From: Isochrysis galbana
Lineage: Eukaryota; Haptophyta; Isochrysidales; Isochrysidaceae
NCBI GenBank assembly: GCA_018136815.1
Contig: CM030945.1
Span: 2,238,091 to 2,302,090 of the forward strand
Direction: 5' to 3'
Length of the DNA stretch: 64,000 nucleotides
Shown here: positions 29,971-40,283 of the stretch, piece by piece
Position numbering within the stretch: the first letter of the stretch is position 1
Layout: each line of letters starts with the position of its first letter
Position numbers and translations under genes: made by a program
The notes under the pieces: model-generated
What the model saw: only the letters and a program-made list of their open reading frames with translations
Told to the model about the DNA's origin: nothing
Databases searched by the model: none

Positions 29971-30117
29971 AGTCAGAGTCAGAGTTTTCTTGTTGTCCTA
30001 GTTTAATCCTAGTGCTGAGGGACCGTGCCTCATCGGCAACGGCGGCAACGCAGCCCCTACGCCCCTACCTCGCGATGGGTTGTGTGCGCGGTTGTTGGTG
30101 CATGGCTCGTCCGGTGT
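29971..30117 (+). repeat. Dispersed repeat X, copy 2
   Basis: Second copy of the repeat at 5094-5226, with the same order of blocks (TTTTCTTGTTGTCCTAG, AATCCTAGTGCTGAGGGA, CGGCAACG, GGTGCATGGCTCGTCCGGT) and small indels. It lies at the 5' side of the NCA2-like gene and the left edge of the palindrome cluster. Confidence 0.7.
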
Positions 30118-30155
30118 ATACGTATATGTTACCCCCAGGAGCCAACGCCCCAACG

Positions 30156-30354
30156 CCCTCCGATAGCTATTGGGGGACCCCGATAGCTATCGGGGGGAAT
30201 TTTTTTCCCGATCGCCAACAGCCCCCCCGAGAGCTACCGGGGGGCCGAGAAACTCCCCCGAGAGCTATCGGGGGATAGCTCCTGGGGGGTGCCGTAAGCG
30301 GACCCCCCGATAGCTATCGGGGGAAGAGGAAATCCCCCGATAGCAAACGGGGGG
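30156..30354. repeat. Cluster of six CCCCGATAGCTATCGGGG-type palindromes
   Basis: Six short inverted repeats centred on AGCT: about 30156-30176, 30177-30197, 30222-30244, 30253-30274, 30303-30323 and 30333-30354. Variants include GAGAGCTATC, GAGAGCTACC and GATAGCAAAC. Flanking G and C runs of 4-6 extend the stems. Spacing is irregular. I cannot assign a function; hairpin-forming satellite or protein-binding array are both possible. Confidence 0.75.
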
Positions 30355-30479
30355 TTCCTCCTCTCTTTGGCTCGCTCTCCTTCTCTCTCTCTTCCCCCCT
30401 CCTATCCTCTGTTCTCCTTTCTCCATTTTTCTCTGTTCTCTTTCTCCCCCGTAAAAATAGTTTTTAAAACTTTGAGTAT

Positions 30480-31935
30480 CCAACAAAAAAAATCTTCTTA
30501 AAAATTCCCGCTACGTGCACGGCGTGAGGCAGTTTGCTAGTGTACCTCCCTGCTACCCAACCTTAACCCCTAACAACCCCCTTTCCCCTTCCCCAGTTCC
30601 CTCTTTTAGCGGAGAAGCTGGCTCCAGGGAGGCCGCGCGCGCTGCTTCGGCCGGGAGTCGGAGAGAAGGGGGTGGGAGACTGTGGCTCGTCTCTTGGTCT
30701 AATTCCGATTCGGACTCTTCTCATTGGTATAACGTGAGATCTTAGTTCATGTTCCGATGTGATTCTTATTTAGGGATCTGGCTACCCTAGGCAATGTTCC
30801 TTATATCCAGGCCTCTCGCCGCCTGCAAGAGGTCCCCGGATGCTTCTAGGTTGAAATCCTTATCTATAGTGTATAGAGGGCTTATCATTTTACGAATGTG
30901 TTTGTTGCTCGGGGCGTGTAGCCCCATGTTCTCTCGTTGTTTTTTTAACCTCTGGAAGAACCCGACCTTCGCCGTTACTAATAAGTGGTATCTCGTAAAG
31001 ATCGCTCTTAAGATAGTCCTAACGCACCTACCGTCCGCGTTGCCATATTGAATGTTGTAAAAGTCCGTGAGGATGTATCTCCACGCTAGGATACCTAGGT
31101 ACCCCGAGGAGGGATGCGGTCTGTCTACCTGGTAGCAAAAGAGACGCTGTGCTAATTCAGAGCCCGGCCTTAGATTCATCCCCAGAAGTCCTTCTATGAA
31201 TTCGAAAATGGGCTCCGTCGCGATGCACGCGGCTATGTGGGTAGAGCTCTCAGGGGCTATGCCGCAAAAGCGGCACGTCGGATCGTCGGCGAACCGGTTC
31301 GCCGCCGCTATTCTCCTATGCAGGACGTGTTTGAAGTGCATATATGAGTCTCTTGGCGTTAAAAAGTTGTATTTGTATAGCTGAGATACTTGTTTCCATT
31401 TCCCGGAGAGGTCCGGCAATCGTTTTTCCCACCTCAATGTGGATTTTTGCTTCTTTGTTTTCCTCATTGCAAGAAATGCTTTAGTCAGCGCCTTGACGTT
31501 AACATCCTCCAGGGATTTATGCGCGTCTTTGCATGCGTATTCTTGTGGAATCGGATACGCCATCTCGGCCGGGCCGTCGTATGCTCTGCCCCATTTCAGC
31601 GGAGTGTATAAGTCGTCCGGAGTTGGCTGTGGGTTGGCCCTCTCATGGACATGGGGCTCTCCCATAACGTTAAGCTGAACTACGTGATAGTCGCCATTCC
31701 GGCGCATGTAGTAACGATGTTCCTTGTCAACTAGAATGTCTCCTACGTCGTGTGCGTCCGGATCTTCTTGGGGGGTCAACTCGTGCTCCTCCGGAGCCAA
31801 GGGAGGGGACTTCGCTTGTTTTTTGAGAAGGTCTATATAATTAGCGGTGGCGTGTATTAGTTTGGATCCGGCCCATTCAGATATCTTTTCCCACGACTTG
31901 AGCAAGGGACGAATCACAGTCTCCAGCCCCCTTGA
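30480..31935 (-). mobile_element. LINE copy B, ORF2 C-terminal part plus 3' UTR
   Basis: Open frame of about 376 residues (31917-30787; open upstream, no ATG). It contains the C-terminal domain typical of the LINE ORF2 proteins here: GEPHVHERA, YPIPQEYACK, KWKQVSQLYKYNFLTPRD, a zinc knuckle CRFCGIAPESSTHIAAC (CX2CX7HX4C), LAWRYILTDFYNIQYG and SNKHIRKMISPLYTIDKDF. A 3' UTR of about 300 bases follows and ends TTTTTAAGAAGA plus T8. The RT is missing because of 5' truncation at the junction with copy C. Confidence 0.8.
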
Positions 31936-33801
31936 CGGCCACCCTACTGGGATGGTCGTGGTTTGCTGCCCCGGGAGAGACGGAAGATCCTGCTAGCGGC
32001 GTCGCTGTGGCGATCAGAGACGGAGCGGGCAGGATAACCGCTAGACCGGACACACTAGAGATCATACTTGGGGGTAGATGCGTATCGGTAGAAGCTAACA
32101 TTGATGAAATAAAGTATCGCATTATATCTGTATACCTTAGCGCGTCCCCCGGCCCCCGGGAAGGGCAAATCGCGAGGATAAAAAGAACACTAGCCGCGCT
32201 GGACGCGACCCCGACAGTGGTCGGAGGCGACTTCAACTGCGTGGAGGACAGCCAAAAAGACACTAAGCGCACGGGAGAAGCGCCATACCACAACACACAC
32301 GGGGAAAAATGGAAGGCAGCTGTTAAAAGCTACGAAAACCGAACCATTCATAAATCGGAGTTCCTAGACTCATGGAGCGCGGTAATCGAACACGCGAGAC
32401 AAATACTCAACAAAGCGTCGGAGCGCCCATCGCCCGACCATGGGGAGAGGGCCTCCTTGGTAGACAACGGAGACGCCTCGCAAGGAGCGGAGGAAGCGAA
32501 ACAAGAAGAAGTTAGAGTCTCGGACGATGAGAAATACATCAAAAAACTCAACAACGTTTGGGTCCACGCTAACACGGATTACCTCGGAGAGATTTCCGAC
32601 ACCGGCAACGTAGTTAACGACGAAGAACTTCAACGATATCACCCACCGGCGCGGTGGGAGAATGGATACAAAGGACCCAGATACATGGAGTACCCGTTAG
32701 CTGACGAGTACGCGATACAAAAGGGAAAAATCGCGCTCGACGCGATCACAGTTTCCGACATTACAAAGGTCGCGCTCAAAGCAGCACGCCGCAACGACTC
32801 ACAGGCAGCCAGAAAAGAGTGGGAAAAACGCCTCGACATCACCAAAGACGACTGGAAACACATAGCCAAGCTATACACCCTGCCGTTGCTAAAACACACC
32901 GACAAACACCCACACTTCAAACACATCACCCACAGGAGGATAGGTACCAGGAACAGATTCGAGAATAGCACGACGAAAAAATGCAGAATGTGCGGTAAAT
33001 ACCAAGAAGATTCGTGTCATCTAGCGTGGTGCCCCGCGACGAGGAAGATCTTCGACACGCTAGACGCAATCGCTAACTACACCCCGAAACCAAATAGGCC
33101 AAAAAAACAGAAAACAAAGGACAGACTGTTTGCATACCCGGCAGAAACCACGCCAGATAGCCTAAAAACCCTCTATGTAATAGCATGGCGATACATAATA
33201 AGAGACTTCTACAGAATAGAATTTGAATCACACACGTACCACTACATACCGGTCTTGGAATCCACGCTAATAAGGTTCACTACCCTGGTGAGGGGCATTG
33301 CCCCGCCAAACGGCGATCACCGAATGCGCACTCGTAAGGTGGCCCAGGGGAGAAAACCTAAGCTGAAAAGACCGTTAGAGCTCAGCGCCCCCATTTTTAC
33401 AGAAGACGACAAAGGAAAGCTGGTAATGAACGACAACCTTGGCCTCGTAGCAGAGGCACTCGGCCTAGCCGAAAAACTCGCCTAAGGCCGAGGCGCATCT
33501 CCCTCCTAGAAAACACCCCAAAAAGGGACGGGCGATGATAACAAAGGAGACGCAGCAACAATCATCCACTCACACCGACGCAGGGAGAAGCGGGCCACCT
33601 AGAGGCACAGGAGGAGGGCGAGGACAGACCACTAGGGGCCGGTGCACCCCCGCCCTACCCAACCCCCCCCCACAACCTGGGCCCCTAAGTAGAGCACGAG
33701 GGGAGTTGCCGCAAGGCGGGAAGTGAGGGAAAGGAAGGGAAAACGGGCGTGGCTACGATAGACAGCTACATAGCCGCGCGCGTGGCGAGAATATTAAAAG
33801 G
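31920..33801 (+). mobile_element. LINE copy C, internally deleted: half endonuclease joined in frame to C-terminal domain
   Basis: One continuous frame (open upstream of 31932, stop at 33485, about 517 residues). It begins with an apurinic-endonuclease-like half (GVAVAIRDG, ISVYLSASPGPREGQ, VVGGDFNCVED). It then jumps, without a stop, to the ORF2 C-terminal region (KWKAAVKSYE, HRRIGTRNRFEN, zinc knuckle CRMCGKYQEDSCHLAWC, IAWRYIIRDFYRIEF) and ends LGLAEKLA. The rest of the endonuclease and all of the reverse transcriptase are absent. The 3' UTR contains GGGCCCCTAAGTAGAGCACGA and ends GCGAGAATATTAAAAGG plus T10 at about 33801. It is 5'-truncated and abuts copy B head to head. Confidence 0.75.
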
Positions 33802-33849
33802 TTTTTTTTTTCTTTAATGACTGCTGTGATTCCGGCCCAGAGGTTTAGC

Positions 33850-34848
33850 TTCTTTAGGTGATGTGTCGTAGGTCTAGGCCCCTTGCCGCTTGCAAGAGGT
33901 CCTCCGACGTTCCTATGTTGAAATCCCTGTCCACCGTATACAGCGGACTTATCATTTTCTTAATGTGTTTGTTGCTCGGGGCGCGTAACCCCATATTCTC
34001 TCGTTGTTTTTTTAGCCTCTGAAAGAAACCGACTTTCGCCGTTACTAGCAGGTGATATCTCATAAGGATCGCTCTTAAGATCGACCTGACGGACCTGCCG
34101 TCAGCGTTGCCATACTGGATGTTATAGAAGTCGGTTAGGATATATCTCCACGCCAAGATACCTAAGTATCCCGAGGAGGGGTGCGGTCTTTCCACGTACC
34201 TGATAGCAGAAAAGACGTTGGGCTATTTCGGATCACGGCCTAAGGCTAATCCCCAAAAGTCCTTCTATGAATTCAAAGACGGGCTCCGTCGCGACACATG
34301 AGGCCAGGTGAGTAGAACTCTCGGGGGCTATGCCACAAAAGCGGCATGTCGGATCGTCGGCAAAACGGTTCGCCGTAGCTATCCTCCTATGCAGGACATG
34401 TTTGAAATGCAGATAAGAGTCCCTAGGTGTTAAAAAGTTATATTTGTACAATTGCGATACTTGTTTCCACTTTCCCGAGAGGGCCGGTAACCTTTTCTCC
34501 CTTCTTAGCGTAGATTTTTGTGCTTTTGTTTTCCTCAATGCGAGGAACGCTTTAGTCAAGACCCTGACACTCACATCCTCTAGCGTAGTATTCGTGCCTT
34601 TTAGCGTGTATTCTTGGGGTATCGGATACGCTGTTTCAGCCGGGCCGTCGTACGCTCGTCCCCACTTCAGCGGAGTGTATAGCCCATCGGGCAATAGTTG
34701 CGGGCTAATCCGCTCGTGGACGTGGGGCTCTCCCATAACGTTGAGCTGGACTTTGTGGTAATGGCCTCTTCGGCGCCGACAAAAGTTATGGTCTTTGTCC
34801 ACTAAAATGTCGCCAAGATCGTGTGCGTCCGGATCTTCTTGAGTTTTT
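33850..34848 (-). mobile_element. LINE copy E, C-terminal fragment with frameshift
   Basis: Same subfamily as copy B (DAHDLGDILVDKDHN, YPIPQEYTLK, CRFCGIAPESSTHLASC, ILAWRYILTDFYNIQYG). The frame is broken near 34200-34233 between FEFIEGLLGISLRP and ERPHPSSGYLG. The 3' UTR is missing, and the 5' end stops at about 34848 where the AT-rich island begins. Defective. Confidence 0.75.
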
Positions 34849-35243
34849 CAAGTAAAATTAAATATCGGTCATTTTGATCTCGTCAAGTTAAATATTAATA
34901 ATATTAAGAATATTTAATAAAATAATAAAAACCACAAAAAACCAAATAAAATTTACTTTTTTGTGTTTATTCAAACGATGCTATGACTATAAGTCATCAT
35001 TTTAAACTAAGGTTTACTAAGATAATTACTATCAAGTTATATTTTTAATTCAACATTTTTAAGGATCAAATTTATTGTCACTAAATAATAATTTTATTAC
35101 TATTACTTCACTAAACTTTAATTTGATTAATTCATCAAGCGAAAGTAGGAGAAGAGACGATATACCCATCAACGAGACCTTGAGAGTTAAAATAGCTCGC
35201 CGGCTAAAAGTAAAAGTCTGTCCTCGTATGGAATACGACATTG
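34849..35243. other. AT-rich island between LINE fragments
   Basis: About 395 bases, mostly A and T, in a GC-rich window, with many TTAATAATATT-like words. The final 100 bases are more mixed (AGAAGAGACGATATACC, GCTCGCCGGCTAAAAG). It is bounded on the left by copy E and on the right by a 39-base exact copy of 34520-34558. The composition suggests organellar (NUMT/NUPT) or viral origin, but I cannot recognise a gene in it. Confidence 0.55.
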
Positions 35244-35400
35244 TGCTTTTGTTTTCCTCAATGCGAGGAACGCTTTAGTCACCGAGCAGAGTTAAGACTC
35301 TCGCAGTTCGCGGATGACACACAACTTCTAGCTAACTCCTTCGAGTCACTGGAAAGGGCGATGCATATACTAGAAACCTATGGCAACGCTACCGGGCGCC
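35244..35400 (+). mobile_element. LINE fragments: 39-base copy of LINE E plus an RT (FADD) piece
   Basis: 35244-35282 repeats 34520-34558 exactly (it begins GTGCTTTTGTTTTCCTCAAT). Immediately after come about 40 residues of a reverse transcriptase palm on the plus strand (LRLSQFADDTQLLANSFESL), nearly the same as the minus-strand RT at 41315. The two pieces come from different parts and opposite strands of a LINE, so this is a scrambled junction. Confidence 0.7.
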
Positions 35401-35929
35401 CGGGCTCGGTTCGAAGTTGGGCTCTCCGGCCTCCGCCGGCGGACGTTCGCGCGCGTGCTTTCGGGCGCCGCGACGGCCGATTTCGACGCAGCTTGGGGGC
35501 GCGTCGCGCGCGATTGGCGTCGCTGGCTGGGCGGTACCTGGATATATGGGGCTTGGCGCGGGCCGGACACCGGGCTGAGGAACGAGAACGGTCTCGTAGC
35601 GCGCCCGGCGTCGTTTTGAACTCGGGCTCTCCGAGATAGAGTATTTAGGCCTGTTTTGCCGTTTTTGGGTTACGCTTCGTTGTGGGGGCTCCCGGGGGGG
35701 GGGTCTGGGACCCAAAGGGCACCGAATATGTGTTAGATAGGTGTTTTCCGGGGTTTCTACCGCTTTACTTTGGTGTATCTCCTCAATCCTGACTTTTTCA
35801 TTTTTACACCCTTAGAAGTTAAAATAGTGTTTGACCGCCCTAGCAAGGGAAGGGCGCGCGATGGGCGGCGCCTCCTTTTTTTTTCTTTTTTTTCTTTTCT
35901 TCTTCCCGCCGCCGCCCGCCGCGGGCGCT
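35401..35929. other. Non-coding, contains a short dispersed repeat
   Basis: GC-rich sequence of unknown nature to about 35640. ATTTTTACACCCTTAGAAG and GTTTGACCGCCCTA around 35800-35850 recur at 55915-55957 (ATTTTCACCCTTAGAAG, GTTTGACCGCCCTA). No gene. Confidence 0.5.
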
Positions 35930-36219
35930 CTCTCTCTCCTCTCTTCTCTCCTCTCTCCTTTCTCTCCTCTCTTCTTCTCTCCTCTCTTCTTCTCTCCTCT
36001 CTCCTCTCTCCTCTCTCCTCTCTCCTCTCTCCTCTCTCCTCTATTCTCTCCCCTCTCTCTCCTCTCTTCTCTCCTCTCTTCTCTCCTCTCTCCTCCCCCC
36101 CCTCCCCGCCCCTCTCCTCTCTGTCTCCCTCTCTCTTACTTCCTCTCTCCTCTTCTCGTCTCCTCCTCTCCATTCACAAATCTCCGCAAGGCGTGCATTT
36201 ATTCCTGATGACGGCGTCT

Positions 36220-36259
<40 letters not shown>

Positions 36260-36840
36260 GCACTCTCTCCCTCCCTCGAAAGATGTCCCCATCTCTCCCA
36301 TTCACGTGAAGAGGCTCTCTCTCTTCTGTACTCTCTCTTTCGGTGTCCCTTCTGTGTCTCTCCTCCTTTTCCCGCTCTCTTCTCTCTCTCTCTCCCCGCG
36401 GCGGTCCCTCCCGACTCTCTCTCTCTCTCTCGCCCCCCTGTTCTTTCTCTTCTTCTCTTCTTCTCTTCATCTCAGACTTCTCTCTCCCCCTCCCTCCCTC
36501 CCTCCCTTCTCCTCTCCTCTCTCTCTCTCTTCTCCCTGTCTTCTTCTCCTTCCCCTTTCTCCTTCCCGCTCTCTCGCCCTCTCCTTTCCGTCCCCCGCTC
36601 CCTCTCTATTCTCCTTCCTCTCCTTTCTTACTTCCTCCCCGCCCCCTCTCCCCCTCTCTCTCTCATGATTTCTTTCTCTCTCCTCTCTCTCTCCTTCCTG
36701 CCGCCCGGGCCCCCCACTTCCTCTCCCTCCCTCTTCCCCCCCCGGCCCCTCTCCCCCTCCCTCCCCCCCCCCCTCTTTGCCGATGCCTCCCCCCCGCCGC
36801 CCCCCTCCCTCCCCTCGTCGTCCCCCCCCTCAGAGCCCAG
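35930..36840. repeat. Polypyrimidine (CT/CTC)n low-complexity region
   Basis: Long TCTC, CTCCTCT and CCT tracts with C runs. All open frames here are Ser/Leu/Pro or Arg/Glu repeats and are rejected as genes. The region ends at CACCAGGTGAGTCAG (36853-36867), a good donor-like sequence, so an unresolved 5' exon of the ankyrin gene could end here. Confidence 0.85.
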
Positions 36841-37442
36841 CCCCACACCACACCAGGTGAGTCAGAGGGACCGCCCACCCACCCACCCGCCCCACCCCCC
36901 AAAAACAAACACAGAAGGTGCCTCTGCCTCTTTTCCACCCATGGGGGTTCCACCCTTTGGCCCATAGGGGAAGGCAAGGGAGGAGGGGAGCGAGGAGGGG
37001 GCACAGGCAGCGCGGACTGCCCCCTGCCCACACAGCACGCCGCCCCTGGCCCACAGCACGGCGCTACTGCCCGAGGTGCTTCGTTCGCGATGGCCTCCCT
37101 CTCGCAGGGGGCAGGGGAGAGAGGGGGGAGAGAAGAGGGAGAGGGGGGAGAGACGAGAGACAAGGGGTACGAGGTGGCGGGAGGGGGGGGGCGCTCTTGC
37201 AGGGGGCGGGGGGGGCGGGGCAGTCTGCGGGCCTGGAGGAGAGAGAGGGGGGTAGAAGAGAGGGAGGGGAGGGAGAGGGAGGAAGAGAGAGAGAGAGAGC
37301 AGAAGCGGGGCGGATGCGGCAGAGGGCACGAGCCAGCGGGCGGGCGGGGGGGGGCGGGGGGGGGGCAAAGGGGGGTTGTGCAAGGGGCAAGCTGCGCTCG
37401 GCGGCGGGCCGTGCTCGCTCACGCTCCGTCCGCAAATCGCAG

Positions 37443-39270
37443 GACGGATGGACGGCGCTGCACATAGCGGCGCGGCAGGGAAACGCCGACGTGATCGAGC
37501 AGCTCATCCACGAGGGTGCTAGCGTTCTCGACGTCGACGGACACGTGCGCCTCACCACCCTCAGCCTAGAGCGCCGTGCGAGGCCGGTGTCTCGCCCGCT
37601 TGGCGCACACCCGCCGCCCGCCGCCGTCGGCACGCAGGGCTCGACACCGCTCCACGTCGCCGCGTACCACAACCGGCTCGAGGCAGTCAAGAAGCTCGTC
37701 CAGCTCGGCGCCGACGTGCGCGCACGGAACAAGGTGCGGCATGACCGCGCGGTGCCGCCGCGGCCATCGGCCCCGCGCGCCCCACCCGCCCTCCCCCGTC
37801 CCTCGCAGTCGGGCTTCTTCGGCGATTTTTATGGCCTGCTTGGCTACAAGCCGAGCGACGAAGCGCGCGAGAGGGGTCACGCGGCGGTGGCGGAGTGGCT
37901 CGAGTCGGTGGAGAAGAAGACGCCCTGCAGCAGCAGTCGCCGGCGGAGCGACATCCGGCATAACCTGCAGGCAGCGTTGCAGGCGCACGTCGCCTTTGCG
38001 TGCCAGCGCCTCGCCGAGGCGCTCAAGCGGCTCGAACCGCGGCGCGCTGCACGGTCCGGCGCGCCGGCCGCGTGCCGCGCCGGGCCTCGCCTGCTCGAGC
38101 GGTTGCGGACGTCGGCGCACATGGCGGCGGTCCGCGCAGCGTCGGAGGCGGCGCAGCACACCGCGCAGACCTCGACCGCCCGCGTGCGCGTCGGCGCACC
38201 CGCGCGCTCCGCCACGCCCAACGCGCGCTCGCCGCCCGCCACGCGCACGGCCGCGCCGGCCGACGCGCCTCAGCCGCACCGGCGGCCGCCAGCGGCGGAA
38301 CGCGACGATGGGGCAGGAGCCCCCGCGGTCGAGAGCAAGTTCGAGGCGCAGACGCTCGTCTTGGGCCACGCGAGCGAGGCTGCGCGCGGCCTGAACGCGG
38401 CGCTCGGGCTCGACGACTCGGAGGTCGTCCGGTACCTGCTCCGTGGCGAGCGCGCCATTGTCGAGGAGTTCGAGGCGCACGGCTCGGACGAGGACCTCGC
38501 AAACCTGGAGTACGTGCTGCACGGGGTGGCGTGCGAGGCGCCGCTGCCTGCGCACATCGAGCGCCAGCTACAGCTCGGAAAGTACCACGGCGGAGAGCTG
38601 GGCCCCGACGACTTTGATGCGGGGCACGCAGGCATGCGCTTCGACGACTTTGTGGAGCACGAGCATAGCCGCTTAGCCAATCTCCAGCGGCCGCACGTCC
38701 TCGCCCTCCGGCTGTACACCTCCACCTCATACCCCTGTTTTAACCGCCCCTTGCGAGAGCGGCAGCGGCCCCACCCCTTCAAGATGTCCGTGTACTACCT
38801 CTCTGAGGCCATCAAGAAGCTGCGCACCGTCGCCGCGACTCTCGATGAGTCGTACTATGATGTCGCTGACCTGTGGCGCGGGCTACGGGACATGACGGTC
38901 CTCGACGAGTTCCGCCGGCGCGGCGGGACCGAGGTGCGCCGTCCACGGCAGTGCGGCGCGGCACTGCCGTCGACAGCTCCAGCCGCCCCCTCACCGAACG
39001 ATCCTCCCCCGCCCGTCGCCCGCGCAGCTGGCGCCCATGTCCACTTCACGGGCCAAGGATGTGGCCTTCAAGTACGCAAGCTCGGCGTCGCCTCTCGTCT
39101 TCAACTATAAGGCGCAGGCGCTCTCGCAAGGTGTCGCGATCTCCTATCTCTCGCTGTACCCGAAGGAGAGGGAGTACCTCTACCCGCCGCTCACCTACCT
39201 CTCGCCGCCGCTCTCTGAGGGTACGGAACGGGGCTGTGTGGTGATTGCCGTCACGCCGCAGATGCCGTGA
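37443..39270 (+). CDS. Ankyrin-repeat protein with C-terminal ADP-ribosyltransferase domain
   Basis: The 5' end is unresolved: 37443 follows a possible acceptor (AAATCGCAG), and the frame upstream is low-complexity. Introns: 37545-37637, 37734-37808 and 38934-39027 (donors GTGCGC, GTGCGG and GTGCGC). Two ankyrin repeats (GWTALHIAARQGNADVIEQL; STPLHVAAYHNRLEAVKKL) are followed by GFFGDFYGLLGYKPSDEA and an Ala/Arg-rich linker. The C-terminal 200 residues match R-S-E mono-ADP-ribosyltransferases: LRLYTSTSYPCFNRPLR, the Arg motif in LWRGLRD, the Ser motif MSTSRAKDVAFKYA (exon 4) and the ExE motif in KEREYLYPPLTYL. All three signature elements are present, so transfer of ADP-ribose from NAD+ to a protein is plausible. 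The ankyrin repeats presumably bind the target. No signal peptide is seen in the supported part. Stop at 39268-39270. Confidence 0.75.
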
Positions 39271-39719
39271 CGGCGCTCGCAAAGGAGCCCTCCCACTCCC
39301 GAGGGCCCTGGCTTGCAGTGATATGCTGTGCACCGTGTGCTGTAGCTGCCCTTTGCCCGTGCGCGCGTGCGTGCATTGCCGCCACAAGCAGCAACTCACG
39401 CTTTGGCAGCTTGCTTTCATGTCCAGCATGGGTTGACGATGATGACTCACTTGAGCAACCTGCGCCCAAGCGAGCACCCGCGGCCCGCAGTGTCCGGATG
39501 GGAAATGAGAGACGGCAAGCTGAGGCAAAGGTTCGTTAGCCGAACCGCCGCAAAGGACCCTTGCGCCTCGTACCATTGTGTTGGTTTCATTTGGTTTCGT
39601 TGCATCACGGAAGGCAAGTGGGCCGTATCTGCACCCCGGCGTGCGCTCGTGCACGTGTACTGCCCCGCCTCAATGAGCACCTGTCTGATTCGTTCGTCTC
39701 AATCAATGAAAATTTCGAA
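39271..39719. other. Intergenic, no gene
   Basis: 3' flank of the ankyrin-ART gene; nothing recognised. Confidence 0.5.
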
Positions 39720-39840
39720 TATCAGTAAAACTGATAGGGTCATGGGGGCCGCGTTCCCCCCTTCCTCCATCGCAGACACCCTCTGGGTGGGCCTGCACAC
39801 TCACTCTCAGCCCCTGCCTGCTGGCAGGGGCTGAGCTGAC
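39720..39840 (+). repeat. LINE-related 5' hairpin plus repeat
   Basis: Hairpin TATCAGT, AAA, ACTGATA (39720-39736), then GGGTCATGGGGGCC and CTCCATCGCAGAC, similar to 24430-24560. See 5776 and 25120 for related hairpins. Confidence 0.6.
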
Positions 39841-39959
39841 ATCAATCCTGCCGAGACTCTCACCTAGCGCGCGCCGCGCGCCTCACGCATTCGCCTGAAC
39901 CTGACGCCTGGCGCAGGCACGCCATCGCGCGTGCCGCAGGAGAGAGGAGAGGGAGCGCG

Positions 39960-40283
39960 GAGAAGGGGGTGGGCGGAGCGAGAGCTCCGCCCACCAAAAA
40001 ATATGTAAGTCCCGCACCTGTTTATAGGAGAAGTCGGGACTTAGGACGCCGCCAGCCCGGTAGGCATAGGAGGAGAAGGGGAGAACGGATCACCGGGGGG
40101 GGGGCCGGGCCACCGACCATATCTAAGCCCTTTTCCCCTATCCCCCTAGTAGTGCACGGGGGGAGTCGCCTGATGGCGGGGGGGAAAGGGCCGGCGGAGT
40201 GGGGGTGTAGAAAGTTTTTCTGCGTGAGTAGAAAGTAGAGGGTCCACGGCCGCGTGTGCGGTGAGACTATTAAGAAATTAATT
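39960..40283 (+). mobile_element. LINE 3' end only
   Basis: 3' UTR-like sequence ending CGGTGAGACTATTAAGAAATTAATTAATTA, which corresponds to the GGTGAGATTATTAAGAAG ending of the insertion at 43236. It contains two hairpins: GGTGGGCGGAGC, GAGA, GCTCCGCCCACC at 39967-39994, and AAGTCCCG paired with CGGGACTT at about 40007-40042. It lacks ORF sequence, so the copy is severely 5'-truncated. Confidence 0.6.

Noticed and set aside
28613-30001. 462-codon plus-strand frame opposite the NCA2-like gene
   Set aside because: Low-complexity Arg/Ser/Ala shadow frame with no start context or domain.
30156-30354. CRISPR array
   Set aside because: Units are palindromic and unevenly spaced without unique spacers, and the genome is eukaryotic.
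35075-35278. Small ORF in the AT-rich island as a gene
   Set aside because: No family match and it crosses into the LINE-derived 39-base copy, so it cannot be an original gene.
36306-37467. Ser/Pro/Leu-rich frames of up to 374 codons
   Set aside because: They lie in polypyrimidine low-complexity DNA and have no domain; only the downstream ankyrin exon is supported.
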